A stretch of DNA of 64,000 bases from Klebsiella michiganensis (GCA_000963575.1 CP011077.1:2666001-2730000); one strand, 5' to 3'; counted from the stretch's first letter, positions 26,668 through 34,765 are shown. The notes: generated by a model from the letters alone, not told the origin. Made by a program: numbers and translations.

Positions 26668-27510
26668 ATGCAGGCACTACAACGTAAAGTTCTCCGCACA
26701 ATCTGCCCCGATCAAAAGGGTCTTATCGCGCGAATCACTAACATTTGCTACAAACACGAACTCAATATTGTTCAGAACAACGAATTTGTCGATCATCGTA
26801 CCGGCCGCTTTTTTATGCGCACCGAGCTGGAAGGCATTTTTAACGACACCACCCTGATGGCCGATCTGGACAGCGCGCTGCCGGAAGGCTCAATTCGCGA
26901 GCTGACGCCTGCCGGTCGCCGCCGCATTGTCATTCTGGTCACCAAAGAAGCCCACTGTCTGGGCGACTTGCTGATGAAATCTACCTATGGCGGTCTGGAC
27001 GTAGAAATTGCGGCCGTCATCGGCAATCACGAAACCCTGCGTACCTTAGTGGAGCGTTTTGATATTCCGTTCCAGTTAGTCAGTCACGAAGGTATGACGC
27101 GAGAAGAGCACGACATGCAAATGGCCGATGCCATTGACGCGCATAAACCAGATTACGTCGTGCTGGCAAAATACATGCGCGTCTTGACGCCCGAGTTTGT
27201 CGCCCGATTCCCGAACCAGATAATCAATATCCACCACTCGTTCCTGCCGGCGTTTATCGGCGCACGTCCGTATCATCAGGCGTACGAGCGCGGTGTGAAG
27301 ATTATCGGCGCTACCGCGCATTACGTTAATGATAATCTGGATGAAGGCCCAATCATCATGCAGGACGTGATTCACGTCGATCACACCTACACCGCCGATG
27401 ACATGATGCGTGCCGGGCGTGACGTAGAGAAAAATGTACTAAGCCGCGCCCTCTACGAAGTGCTGGCCCAGCGCGTCTTCGTCTACGGCAACCGCACGAT
27501 TATTCTTTAA
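26668..27510 (+). CDS. purU: Formyltetrahydrofolate deformylase
   Basis: This 280-residue enzyme hydrolyses 10-formyl-tetrahydrofolate to tetrahydrofolate and formate, supplying formate for PurT and balancing one-carbon pools. An N-terminal ACT domain (about 6-85, RTICPDQKGLIARITNICYKH) is followed by the formyltransferase domain with the catalytic Asn/His region IINIHHSFLPAF and the Asp in DEGPIIMQDV. It is nearly identical to E. coli PurU. It stands just upstream of the tyrosine tRNA operon, the conserved order in enterics. Confidence 0.97.
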   Translation: MQALQRKVLRTICPDQKGLIARITNICYKHELNIVQNNEFVDHRTGRFFMRTELEGIFNDTTLMADLDSALPEGSIRELTPAGRRRIVILVTKEAHCLGDLLMKSTYGGLDVEIAAVIGNHETLRTLVERFDIPFQLVSHEGMTREEHDMQMADAIDAHKPDYVVLAKYMRVLTPEFVARFPNQIINIHHSFLPAFIGARPYHQAYERGVKIIGATAHYVNDNLDEGPIIMQDVIHVDHTYTADDMMRAGRDVEKNVLSRALYEVLAQRVFVYGNRTIIL

Positions 27511-27591
27511 TCACCCGGAAAATGAATTGGTTAGCTTTACGGCGCTCAGCGTAAAAAAGCGGCAAACGATTCATTTTCCCAAAGTGAATGC

Positions 27592-27619
27592 TTTACAGCG
27601 GCGCTTCATTTGATATGAT
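27592..27619 (+). promoter_or_regulatory. tyrT-type stringent promoter
   Basis: TTTACA (27592-27597), a 16-bp spacer, and TATGAT (27614-27619) are followed by a GC-rich discriminator GCGCCCCGC. This is the same architecture as the E. coli tyrT promoter, whose short spacer and GC-rich discriminator make it sensitive to ppGpp. AT-rich DNA upstream could bind Fis; individual sites are not assigned. Confidence 0.9.
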
Positions 27620-27667
27620 GCGCCCCGCTTCCACAGCGAAGCAGGCCAGTAACAAGCATTACCCCGT

Positions 27668-27752
<85 letters not shown>

Positions 27753-27881
27753 TTATTCACCGCAGCGATGTGGTAATACCGATGAGATGAAGCAATGTTT
27801 TCACTTATTTGGAAGGGTGAAAAGTGAAGCGACGAATAATCCTTCCCCCAGCACCATCTCAAAATTTAAAGCACTACCCCT
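27753..27881 (+). repeat. Inter-tRNA spacer with degenerate repeat unit
   Basis: This 129-nt spacer carries a shortened, diverged version of the downstream 173-bp repeat: GGGTGAAAAGTGAAGCGACGAATAATCC... leading to a tRNA-3'-end mimic CCTTCCCCCAGCACCAT. It shows that the repeat arose by copying the segment that ends in the tRNA 3' terminus. Confidence 0.75.
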
Positions 27882-27966
<85 letters not shown>

Positions 27967-28620
27967 TCTTCCAGAAAACATCCCAACTTCAAAACTCACA
28001 CAATCTTCCAGATCCCTATTGGGGAAGGACGAGAAGCTTCGATTAAGGTTCGACTCGAGCAATAGCGAGAGCCCGCTGCCGCTGGCAGCGACCCGAAGGG
28101 TGAGGAGTGAAGCGACGAATAATCCTTCCCCCGCCACCATCTTCCAGAAAACATCCCAACTTCAAAACTCGCACAATCTTCCAGATCCCTATTGGGGAAG
28201 GACGAGAAGCTTCGATTAAGGTTCGACTCGAGCAATAGCGAGAGCCCGCTGCCGCTGGCAGCGACCCGAAGGGTGAGGAGCGAAGCGACGAATAATCCTT
28301 CCCCCGCCACCATCTTCCAGAACACATCCAAACCTAAAAAATTGCGCACTCTGCCAGATTCCCGTTGGGGAAGGGCGAGAAGCTTCGACTAAGGTTCGAC
28401 TCGAGCAATAGCGAGAGCGCGCTGCCGCTGGCAGCGACCCGAAGGGTGAGGAGTGAAGCGACGAATAATCCTTCCCCCGCCACCATCTTCCAGAACACAT
28501 CCAAACCTAAAAAATTGCGCACTCTGCCAGATTCCCGTTGGGGAAGGACGAGAAGCTTCGACTAAGGTTCGACTCACGCCAGTGAGAATGCACTTGTGCG
28601 GTCATCCTTCCCCCGCATCA
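27967..28620 (+). repeat. 173-bp tandem repeats downstream of tRNA-Tyr (rttR-like)
   Basis: Three full 173-bp units (27967-28139, 28140-28312, 28313-28485) and a partial fourth (28486-28620) follow the second tRNA. Each unit ends in AATCCTTCCCCCGCCACCA, a copy of the tRNA 3' T-arm/acceptor end, and contains GAAGCTTCGA-type and CTGCCGCTGGCAG hairpins. Units 1-2 and units 3-4 are most alike, so pairs were amplified. E. coli has the related rtT repeats, from which rttR RNA and the protamine-like Tpr are derived. The fourth unit diverges after GTTCGACTC and ends in a degraded mimic (CCCCCGCATCA). Confidence 0.93.
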
Positions 28621-28702
28621 CCTCAACCACTTTATCCGCCACTCTTTCAGCCACGCCCGAAACTGCGTTATGCTATTTCCGTATTCATTCAGAGGAAATA
28701 AG

Positions 28703-29248
28703 ATGCCTGATATACACACCTTCAATCGCTGCATGACCCCTTTCTGGCGTCAGCATCAGGCCGAGCTGTACCATTTCCTGTTAGCCAAAACCGCCGATCC
28801 GGATAAAGCCGCAGACCTGCTGCAGGAACTGTTTTTAAAGGCCCGGGATAATGCCGGAACATTCTGCGAAATGGATTATCCGTTAGCCTGGCTCTATCGC
28901 GCAGCGAGAAACCTGCTGATTGATGAGCATCGTCTGGGAAAAACATTCGTTGAAGTCCCTGAGTCACTGATTCATGAGCCCTCTCTGGCCGAGCCCGTTT
29001 CCTCCCTGGCGCAATGCCTGCCGGAAACGCTCCAGTCCCTTCCCGCCGGTGAAGCCTGGCTTATTGAGCAATGCGATATTTATCGCCGCCCGCAGCAGGA
29101 CGTTGCCGACGAACTCAAACTGACGCTGAGCGCCCTAAAATCCAGGCTGCTGCGCGCCAGATCAAGCCTGAAGCAAAAACTAATTGAGCTGTGTGACATT
29201 GAAGCGGATGAACACTCCCCCGTCTGCTGCCATAAAAAAATGCATTAA
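28703..29248 (+). CDS. ECF-type RNA polymerase sigma factor, SigZ-like, with Cys-Cys-His tail
   Basis: This 181-residue sigma-70-family factor has region 2 at about 10-75 (HQAELYHFLLAKTADPDKAADLLQELF, DYPLAWLYRAARNLLIDEHR) and region 4 at about 115-160 (LPAGEAWLIEQCDIYRRPQQDVADELKLTLSALKSRLLRARSSLKQKL in its usual place; core AWLIEQCDIYRRPQQ). No anti-sigma gene is adjacent. The C-terminus carries vicinal cysteines and a histidine (C175, C176, H177), which could bind a metal or metalloid; that is inference. AGAGGAAATAAG precedes the chosen ATG; upstream frame extension to 28670 is not supported. It lies 74 nt upstream of arsD in the same direction, which suggests a link to arsenic or heavy-metal response. 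Confidence 0.85.
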   Translation: MPDIHTFNRCMTPFWRQHQAELYHFLLAKTADPDKAADLLQELFLKARDNAGTFCEMDYPLAWLYRAARNLLIDEHRLGKTFVEVPESLIHEPSLAEPVSSLAQCLPETLQSLPAGEAWLIEQCDIYRRPQQDVADELKLTLSALKSRLLRARSSLKQKLIELCDIEADEHSPVCCHKKMH

Positions 29249-29322
29249 TTTTCGCATCTTTTTCTTTCCTCGTTCGTTTACCTCAATACCACACTTTGTG
29301 GCTTACTTTTGAGGCAAACAAC

Positions 29323-29685
29323 ATGGCCAGAATTGAAATTTATGAGGCAGCCGGCTGCTGCGCGACGAGCAGCATAAACGTCCAGCAAACCGATCTGCAG
29401 TGGAGCGCCGACCTCGACTGGGCGAAGCAAAACGGTATCGCTCTCCAGCGGTACAATCTGGCTAAAAATCCCGCCAGCTTTATCAATAACCCCACGGTGA
29501 AGCATCTCCTGAATGAGTCAGGCTCCAGCGTGCTGCCGGTTGTACTGGTCGATGGGTCATTAGCCCTGGCCGGTAAGCGCCCGGACCGCGTGGATCTGGC
29601 CCGCTGGGCAAACATCCCCTTCACCCAGGACTGGGAACAACACAGCGCTGAACCCGGCTGCTGCACCATCCCCCGTCTGCCTTAA
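29323..29685 (+). CDS. arsD: Arsenite metallochaperone ArsD (atypical cysteines)
   Basis: This 120-residue protein of the ArsD family takes As(III)/Sb(III) from cytosolic thiols and hands it to the ArsA ATPase; it is also a weak repressor. The thioredoxin-like fold sequence (IEIYEAAGCC...VLPVVLVDGSLALAGKRPDRVDLARW) is clear. C12 and C13 are present, but the position of C18, the third As ligand in plasmid R773 ArsD, is isoleucine (CCATSSI). One C-terminal vicinal pair (C113-C114) is kept and the last pair is absent. The start at 29323 follows GAGGCAAACAAC; the frame extends to 29296. It is 20 nt from arsA. Confidence 0.92.
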   Translation: MARIEIYEAAGCCATSSINVQQTDLQWSADLDWAKQNGIALQRYNLAKNPASFINNPTVKHLLNESGSSVLPVVLVDGSLALAGKRPDRVDLARWANIPFTQDWEQHSAEPGCCTIPRLP

Positions 29686-29704
29686 TTCATCTCAGGAGCA
29701 AATC

Positions 29705-31474
29705 ATGGAAATGTCTTTCTTAACTGACATCCCTCAGTTTATTTTCTTCACTGGCAAAGGCGGCGTGGGCAAAACCTCTCTGGCCTGCGCGACGGCTGTC
29801 CGGCTGGCCGACAGCGGGAAACGTACGCTGCTGGTGAGCACCGACCCGGCGTCTAACGTTGGGCAGGTATTCAATCAGCAGATCGGACATCGAATCGTGG
29901 CCGTGGAGCAAGTACCGGGCCTGGATGCGATGGAAGTCGACCCGCTCGCCGCCGCACAGGCTTACCGTGACAGGGTTCTTAACCCGGTGCGGGATCACAT
30001 GCCGGCGGACGTAGTGAGCAGCATAGAGGAGCAGCTTTCCGGCTCCTGCACGACCGAAATAGCCGCCTTTGACGAGTTCACTGCGCTGTTGACCAGCGAA
30101 GCATTACGCGAGAAATATCAGCATATTGTGTTCGACACCGCCCCCACCGGCCACACTATCCGCATGCTTGAACTGCCGGGCGCATGGAGCAATTATCTGG
30201 ACGCGAATCCAGACGCCACCGCTAATCTTGGCCCGCTGGTCGGGCTGGAAAAACAGCAACATCAATATGCGAATGCCGTCGCCGCCCTGGCGGATGAAAA
30301 CCTGACTCGGCTGGTGCTGGTCGCCCGCGCGCAAACTTCCACGCTGAAAGAGGTTTCGCACACCCACGATGAACTTTCTCACCTGGGTTTGAAGCACCAG
30401 CACCTCGCCATTAACGGTGTACTCACGCCACAGCAGGATGAGCACGATCCGCTGGCGCAAAGTATTTTGGCCCGGGAAGAAAGAGCGCTAGCGGCCATGC
30501 CTGAAAATCTGCTGCAGCTCCCGCAAACCCGGCTACCGCTAAAATCATTCAACCTGGTGGGCGTTAATGCCCTGAGAGCGCTCCTTAATCCCGTTGATGA
30601 ACATCCCTCGCACACAGATATCCCAGTACAGGCAACTGCGCCAGCGTTGCCTCCACTTTCCACTCTGGTGGAAACATTAAGTCTCGCGGGGAAAGGGCTG
30701 GTGATGACGATGGGCAAAGGCGGCGTAGGGAAAACCACGCTTGCTGCCTCGCTGGCCGTCGCGTTGGCCAGTCGTGGGCATAACGTTCATCTGACAACGT
30801 CCGACCCGGCGGCGCATCTCTCCTACACCTTTGCCGATGCCATGCCCGGCCTGACGGTGAGCCGAATCGATCCCAAAGCAGAAACCGAGCGCTACCGCCG
30901 CTTTGTGATGGACAATCAGGGCAAAGATCTTGATGACGCCGGGCGAGCCGTGCTGGAAGAGGATCTACGCTCCCCTTGTACTGAGGAAATTGCGGTGTTC
31001 CAGGCGTTCTCCCGCATCATCAAAGAGGCGGATGACCATTTTGTGATTATGGACACCGCTCCCACCGGACACACGCTGTTATTACTGGATGCCTCAGGCA
31101 ACTACCACAAAGAGATGGTGCGCCAGATGGGCAATACTGAAGAGCGTTATCTCACACCGATGATGCAGCTGCAGGACCCGGAGCAAACCAAAGTGATTAT
31201 CGTCACGCTGGCGGAAACAACCCCGATGCTGGAGGCGGTTAACCTGCAAAGCGATCTGCGACGGGCCTCGATTGAGCCCTGGGCGTGGATAATTAACAAC
31301 AGCATCGCAGCCGCGCAGCCCTCGTCTCCGCTGCTGAAGGCCAGGGCCAGCAGAGAAATACCGATTATTCAGGAGATTCAGAGCGTACACGCCAGACGCA
31401 TAGCCCTCATACCGCTTCAGCCTGAAGAACCGGTGGGCATCGAACGGCTGATGAAACTGAACGGGAGAAACTAA
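29705..31474 (+). CDS. arsA: Arsenite-stimulated efflux ATPase ArsA
   Basis: This 589-residue soluble ATPase drives ArsB-mediated extrusion of arsenite. It has two homologous halves, each with a deviant Walker A motif (TGKGGVGKTS near 16-25 and MGKGGVGKTT near 336-345) and the DTAPTGHT signature. The metalloid site cysteines corresponding to C113 and C422 of R773 ArsA are present (C115 in SGSCTTEIAAF, C425 in RSPCTEEIAVF). The third, C172, is asparagine here (N174 in ATANLGPL). It is transcribed with arsD, but arsB is 3.7 kb away on the other strand. It is convergent with crcB. Confidence 0.95.
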   Translation: MEMSFLTDIPQFIFFTGKGGVGKTSLACATAVRLADSGKRTLLVSTDPASNVGQVFNQQIGHRIVAVEQVPGLDAMEVDPLAAAQAYRDRVLNPVRDHMPADVVSSIEEQLSGSCTTEIAAFDEFTALLTSEALREKYQHIVFDTAPTGHTIRMLELPGAWSNYLDANPDATANLGPLVGLEKQQHQYANAVAALADENLTRLVLVARAQTSTLKEVSHTHDELSHLGLKHQHLAINGVLTPQQDEHDPLAQSILAREERALAAMPENLLQLPQTRLPLKSFNLVGVNALRALLNPVDEHPSHTDIPVQATAPALPPLSTLVETLSLAGKGLVMTMGKGGVGKTTLAASLAVALASRGHNVHLTTSDPAAHLSYTFADAMPGLTVSRIDPKAETERYRRFVMDNQGKDLDDAGRAVLEEDLRSPCTEEIAVFQAFSRIIKEADDHFVIMDTAPTGHTLLLLDASGNYHKEMVRQMGNTEERYLTPMMQLQDPEQTKVIIVTLAETTPMLEAVNLQSDLRRASIEPWAWIINNSIAAAQPSSPLLKARASREIPIIQEIQSVHARRIALIPLQPEEPVGIERLMKLNGRN

Positions 31475-31486
31475 ACCTTAAAAAAG

Positions 31487-31509
31487 CGGACTCAGGCAGC
31501 CTGAGTCCG
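31487..31509. terminator. Terminator between convergent arsA and crcB
   Basis: Stem CGGACTCAGG / CCTGAGTCCG with a CAG loop. On the minus strand it is followed by CTTTTTTAAGG, a good terminator for the fluoride operon; on the plus strand the T run is lacking. Confidence 0.85.
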
Positions 31510-31515
31510 TAGAAG

Positions 31516-31893
31516 TTACATCACGGCATTTATCACAAAGAAACCGACCGCGGTCATTAACAGTGAACCCAGCACGTGGGCGAAAACAGACGCCATCGCC
31601 CAGGCATAATTCCCCCCCTGCAGCAGCGAAAACAGCTCAACAGAGAACGTTGAAAAAGTACTCATCCCACCGCACAGGCCGGTGGTGATTAGCAGTTTCC
31701 ACATAGGGTCCAGATGCGGCTGACGCAGAAAGAAAGCCAACGCGCCACCGATAATCAACCCGGCCAACAGGTTGACCGCCAGCGTGCCGAGGGGCAAATG
31801 AGGGAAAAGGCCATTCAGACGTAGCGCAAGAAGCCAGCGAATCACACACCCGGCCGAGCCGCCAACAATAACTGCAAACAGTGGTTTAACCAT
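31516..31893 (-). CDS. crcB: Fluoride exporter CrcB (Fluc)
   Basis: This 125-residue four-helix membrane protein of the CrcB/Fluc family forms dual-topology dimers that let F- leave the cell. Family signatures are GGSAGCVIRWLLALRLN at the N-terminus, the helix-2 TLAVNLLAGLIIGG with its conserved Asn, and GLCGGMSTFSTFSVE in helix 3 with the Phe/Thr/Ser ion path and the central Na+ site glycine-rich break. It is the last gene of the riboswitch-headed operon, 53 nt after the enolase gene. Confidence 0.95.
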   Translation of the reverse strand: MVKPLFAVIVGGSAGCVIRWLLALRLNGLFPHLPLGTLAVNLLAGLIIGGALAFFLRQPHLDPMWKLLITTGLCGGMSTFSTFSVELFSLLQGGNYAWAMASVFAHVLGSLLMTAVGFFVINAVM

Positions 31894-31946
31894 ATTTCCC
31901 TCAAACGATCTAAACGATACAGTGTTGTTAAATAAGAACTTTGCTT

Positions 31947-33236
31947 TTAGCTTTTATGAATAAAAGCGCCGCGCCCGGCAAAATGCGCATCGGTGCCTAA
32001 GGCCTGTTCAATTCGCATCAGCTGATTATATTTTTCTACCCTTTCACCCCGACAAGGCGCGCCGGTTTTCAGGTGCCCCGCACGCAGGGCAACCGTCATG
32101 TCAGCAATAAAGCTGTCCGTCGTTTCACCGCTGCGGTGCGAAATAAACGTTCCCCAGCCGTGCTGCTGGCAAAGTGCCACCGCGTCGAAGGTTTCACTCA
32201 GAGTCCCTATTTGGTTCAGCTTGATCAGCGCGGCGTTAGCCAGGTTCTCTTCTATGCCACGTCGGATGTATTTCACGTTAGTCACGAAGAGATCGTCCCC
32301 CACCAGCTCGACCCTGTTGCCCAATTTTTGGTTCAGGTGCTTCCAGCCTGCCCAGTCATCCTCGGCCAGCCCATCTTCAAGTAGCACAATAGGAAACTGA
32401 CTCAGCAGCTCGGCATAATAGCTCGTCATCTCTTCGGCGCTAAGCGTGCTTTTTTCCGTTCTTAGGTGGTATTTACCCTCGGTATAGAATTCGCTGGAAG
32501 CGGGATCGATACAGATGCTGATATCTTCCCCAGGCCGGTAGCCCGCTTTCTCAATCGCCTGCACGATAAACTGCAAAGGTTGTTTATTAGAGGACACCGC
32601 CGGGGCAAATCCACCTTCGTCACCCACGGCTGCAGAAAGATTGTTATCCAGCAGGATCTGGCGAAGCGCCTGGTAGACTTCGCTCCCCTGGCGCACGGCT
32701 TCGGTCAGGCTGGCCGCACCATGCGGCGCAATCATAAACTCCTGAAAATCCGCTCCCTGCCCACGGGCATGCACCCCACCGTTAACAATATTCATGCAGG
32801 GAACCGGCAGCAGGTTCGCCCTCAGCCCGCCGAGATAGCGAAACAGCGGCTGGCCGCTAACCTGAGCAGCAAGCCGTGCGACGGCCAAAGAAACACCGAG
32901 AATGGCGTTGGCTCCGAGACGCGCCTTATTTTCCGTGCCGTCCAGCACCAACAGAATGTCATCCACCTCTCGCTGTTCGCGAGCATCAACGCCCACAAGC
33001 GCCTGATGAATCTCGGTGTTGACCGAATGCACCGCATTCTGCACACCCTTGCCGTTGAAGCGCTGTTTATCGCCATCCCGCCGCTCAATGGCTTCCCTTG
33101 AGCCGGTGCTGGCACCGGACGGAACAGACGCCCGCGCCATTACGCCCTCTGCGGTATAAGCATCAACTTCAACGGTTGGGTTGCCACGAGAATCCAAAAT
33201 TTCACGAGCAACAATTTTATCCAGCGTAAAATTCAT
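31947..33236 (-). CDS. eno: Second enolase, in fluoride operon
   Basis: This 429-residue enolase catalyses 2-phosphoglycerate to phosphoenolpyruvate. The Mg2+ ligands D244, E287 and D314, catalytic K339 (ALIKLNQIG) and the SHRSGETTDS loop are all present, and DSRGNPT begins the N-terminal domain, so it should be active. The loop around NGGVHARGQGADFQEF differs from the housekeeping E. coli form (NGGEHADNN...). Housekeeping eno lies next to pyrG elsewhere, so this is a paralogue. Enolase is a classic fluoride target; a spare or tolerant copy in a fluoride operon is logical. I start at 33236 after GAGG; 33260 is the alternative. Confidence 0.93.
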   Translation of the reverse strand: MNFTLDKIVAREILDSRGNPTVEVDAYTAEGVMARASVPSGASTGSREAIERRDGDKQRFNGKGVQNAVHSVNTEIHQALVGVDAREQREVDDILLVLDGTENKARLGANAILGVSLAVARLAAQVSGQPLFRYLGGLRANLLPVPCMNIVNGGVHARGQGADFQEFMIAPHGAASLTEAVRQGSEVYQALRQILLDNNLSAAVGDEGGFAPAVSSNKQPLQFIVQAIEKAGYRPGEDISICIDPASSEFYTEGKYHLRTEKSTLSAEEMTSYYAELLSQFPIVLLEDGLAEDDWAGWKHLNQKLGNRVELVGDDLFVTNVKYIRRGIEENLANAALIKLNQIGTLSETFDAVALCQQHGWGTFISHRSGETTDSFIADMTVALRAGHLKTGAPCRGERVEKYNQLMRIEQALGTDAHFAGRGAFIHKS

Positions 33237-33246
33237 GGTGACTACC

Positions 33247-33678
33247 TCATTTTTTGCCATCGATATGTTTAATCAGCACGTCAACATTCAGATGATTGAC
33301 GTATTCCATCGAGTCAGAAGCGAACTGCCCCAGCCATCGGTTGCGGTGCCCGGCCAGCACAAGGTCCACTCCCAGTGAAGAAATGCATTTTTCAACGTCT
33401 TCAAAGCGGTTCAGCGTGACCAGTTCCCGCGTTTTTACCGGCACGCTGACGGAGCGCACCAGCTCGCTAAACAACGCTTTCGCCTGAATCAGGTCGGCGG
33501 AAACGTTGTCATCCATTCGCGCATCGGAGACGTAATTCATCTCCCGGTAGTCATCGCTAATGTGTACCAGCGTGATTTGGACGGGCAGCGCCCCGGCAAG
33601 GCGGGCGGCATGCTGGATCAGCACCAGTCCGTCGGTCTTGCCCTGAATAAGTACGAGAACGTGGGAATAGAGGCTCAT
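33247..33678 (-). CDS. Universal stress protein (UspA family) in fluoride operon
   Basis: This 143-residue single-domain Usp protein begins YSHVLVLIQGKTDGLVLIQHAARLA and has the C-terminal nucleotide-binding segment VDLVLAGHRNRWLGQFASDSMEYVNH, close to the G-x2-G-x9-G(S/T) pattern of ATP-binding members. It overlaps the pyrophosphatase gene by 4 nt and is followed by eno after 10 nt, so all are co-translated from one mRNA. The role in fluoride tolerance is unknown. Confidence 0.88.
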   Translation of the reverse strand: MSLYSHVLVLIQGKTDGLVLIQHAARLAGALPVQITLVHISDDYREMNYVSDARMDDNVSADLIQAKALFSELVRSVSVPVKTRELVTLNRFEDVEKCISSLGVDLVLAGHRNRWLGQFASDSMEYVNHLNVDVLIKHIDGKK

Positions 33679-34586
33679 AGTCGGCTCCAGGCAGGATTGA
33701 GTTGGCTTTGCAGCCAGGGGAGAAGCTGTTTTTTGCGGCTCATCATGCCGGGCATCACGCAGGGCTGCGCCCCAGGTATCAAGGAAGATGTAGAAAAATA
33801 GAGTTCAGAAAGCCCGGCATTAATGTCGGTCACCATCAACACGACAAAATCGACATCGGCGTCGGCTGCATGCCGGTTTATTTCTTCCAGCAGGGCATCC
33901 AGTTGAGGAGCAAGTTGCGTTAGAGAGTATAGTTCCAGCTGCGCAATTTTTAGCCGAACACCGTTGATGTCAAAACGTTTGAGATCTTTGTGCAGGAGTT
34001 CCCTCGCGCTCAGCCCGGCAATAGAGGTCTTAGCCGTCAGCAGGTCGGTAATAAACTCTTCATAATCAATACCGATGCGCCCGGCCAGCTCATCCGCCGT
34101 CAGCCTATCCTCAGGTGTGGTCGTGGGCGAACGTAGCGCGACGGTGTCACTGAGTAGCGCACCCAGGAGTAAAATAGCCTCGCTGGCAGAGAGTCCGTCA
34201 CGAAGTCGGGCGTCCATAAGCTGCCAGAGCACTGTGGCGGTGCTGCCCACGGGTTTGATACACACCTCCGGCGGCAACCGGGTCATCAGCCCGCCCAAAC
34301 GGTGATGATCGATGATCCCGACAATATTGCCGGTGATAAGCGAGTCTGGCCCTTGCCCCGGCTCGTTGAAATCCACCAGCCAGATGTCTTTATTGCTCAG
34401 AGAAGACGAGAGAAGCCCGGGCAGAGGAAGCCCGGCGTGGGAGAAAATCAGTTCAGTTTCACGGTTAACCTCGCCGCAGCGCCACGCCTGCGCAGTGCGG
34501 CCCCGCAGCGTTAACCAGCGCGCAACCATCACGGCGCTGCAAACGGCATCGCTGTCGGGATGAAGGTGACCAATAACATGTATCAT
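33675..34586 (-). CDS. ppaC: Family II (DHH/DHHA2, Mn-dependent) inorganic pyrophosphatase
   Basis: This 303-residue hydrolase of PPi to phosphate has family II motifs: GHLHPDSDAVCSA at the N-terminus (metal-ligand His and Asp), VDFNEPGQ near 72, IIDHHRLGG near 92 (DHH motif), and SRKKQLLP near the C-terminus for substrate binding. It is unrelated to the housekeeping family I Ppa of enterics, which fluoride inhibits strongly. It is the first gene after the fluoride riboswitch. The start ATG at 34586 has a weak ribosome-binding site (GGGGCTCGAGCC), which forms a palindrome and could be part of the switch. Confidence 0.93.
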   Translation of the reverse strand: MIHVIGHLHPDSDAVCSAVMVARWLTLRGRTAQAWRCGEVNRETELIFSHAGLPLPGLLSSSLSNKDIWLVDFNEPGQGPDSLITGNIVGIIDHHRLGGLMTRLPPEVCIKPVGSTATVLWQLMDARLRDGLSASEAILLLGALLSDTVALRSPTTTPEDRLTADELAGRIGIDYEEFITDLLTAKTSIAGLSARELLHKDLKRFDINGVRLKIAQLELYSLTQLAPQLDALLEEINRHAADADVDFVVLMVTDINAGLSELYFSTSSLIPGAQPCVMPGMMSRKKQLLPWLQSQLNPAWSRL

Positions 34587-34671
34587 GGCTCGAGCCCCGT
34601 TAAGGGAAGCATGCAGAGCCGGGGGGTAAACGTTGACCAGCCTGACATGCCTCTTGGATTAAAAGAGTCAT

Positions 34672-34730
34672 ACCAGGCGTCATCAGCCTCCGAACGAGGC
34701 GGTTGGGGAAGGTGGAACGCCATCACCTTG
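34672..34730 (-). ncRNA. Fluoride riboswitch (crcB motif) aptamer
   Basis: Read on the minus strand, the leader contains GGTGATGGCGTTCCACC, then AACC and GCCTCGTTCGGAGGC (stem-loop), then TGATGACGCCTGG. These are the hallmarks of the fluoride aptamer: a first stem GGTG(G)/CCACC, a second hairpin GCCTC/GAGGC, the conserved CTGATGA, and the long-range pseudoknot GGCGT / ACGCC. It lies 35 nt after the arsC stop and about 85 nt before ppaC. No intrinsic terminator with a T tract follows, so control may be at translation: GGCTCGAGCC next to the start is self-complementary. Confidence 0.92.
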
Positions 34731-34736
34731 CGAAGC

Positions 34737-34765
34737 ATTGTGAACCCTTCCCCACAGGGTTTCAA
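34737..34765 (-). promoter_or_regulatory. Candidate promoter of the fluoride operon
   Basis: On the minus strand, TTGAAA (34765-34760), a 17-bp spacer and CACAAT (34742-34737) would start transcription near 34730, exactly at the 5' edge of the aptamer. The -35 lies just past the arsC stop. This would free the fluoride operon from the ars promoter. Confidence 0.6.

Noticed and set aside
27967..28620. Tandem direct repeats that might be a CRISPR array
   Set aside because: Units are contiguous 173-bp copies without unique spacers, there are no cas genes, and each unit ends in a tRNA-Tyr 3'-end copy, so they are rtT/rttR-type repeats.
34583..34765. 60-codon minus-strand frame between arsC and ppaC
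   Set aside because: It lies entirely over the fluoride aptamer and its leader; conserved RNA structure explains the sequence better than protein coding.
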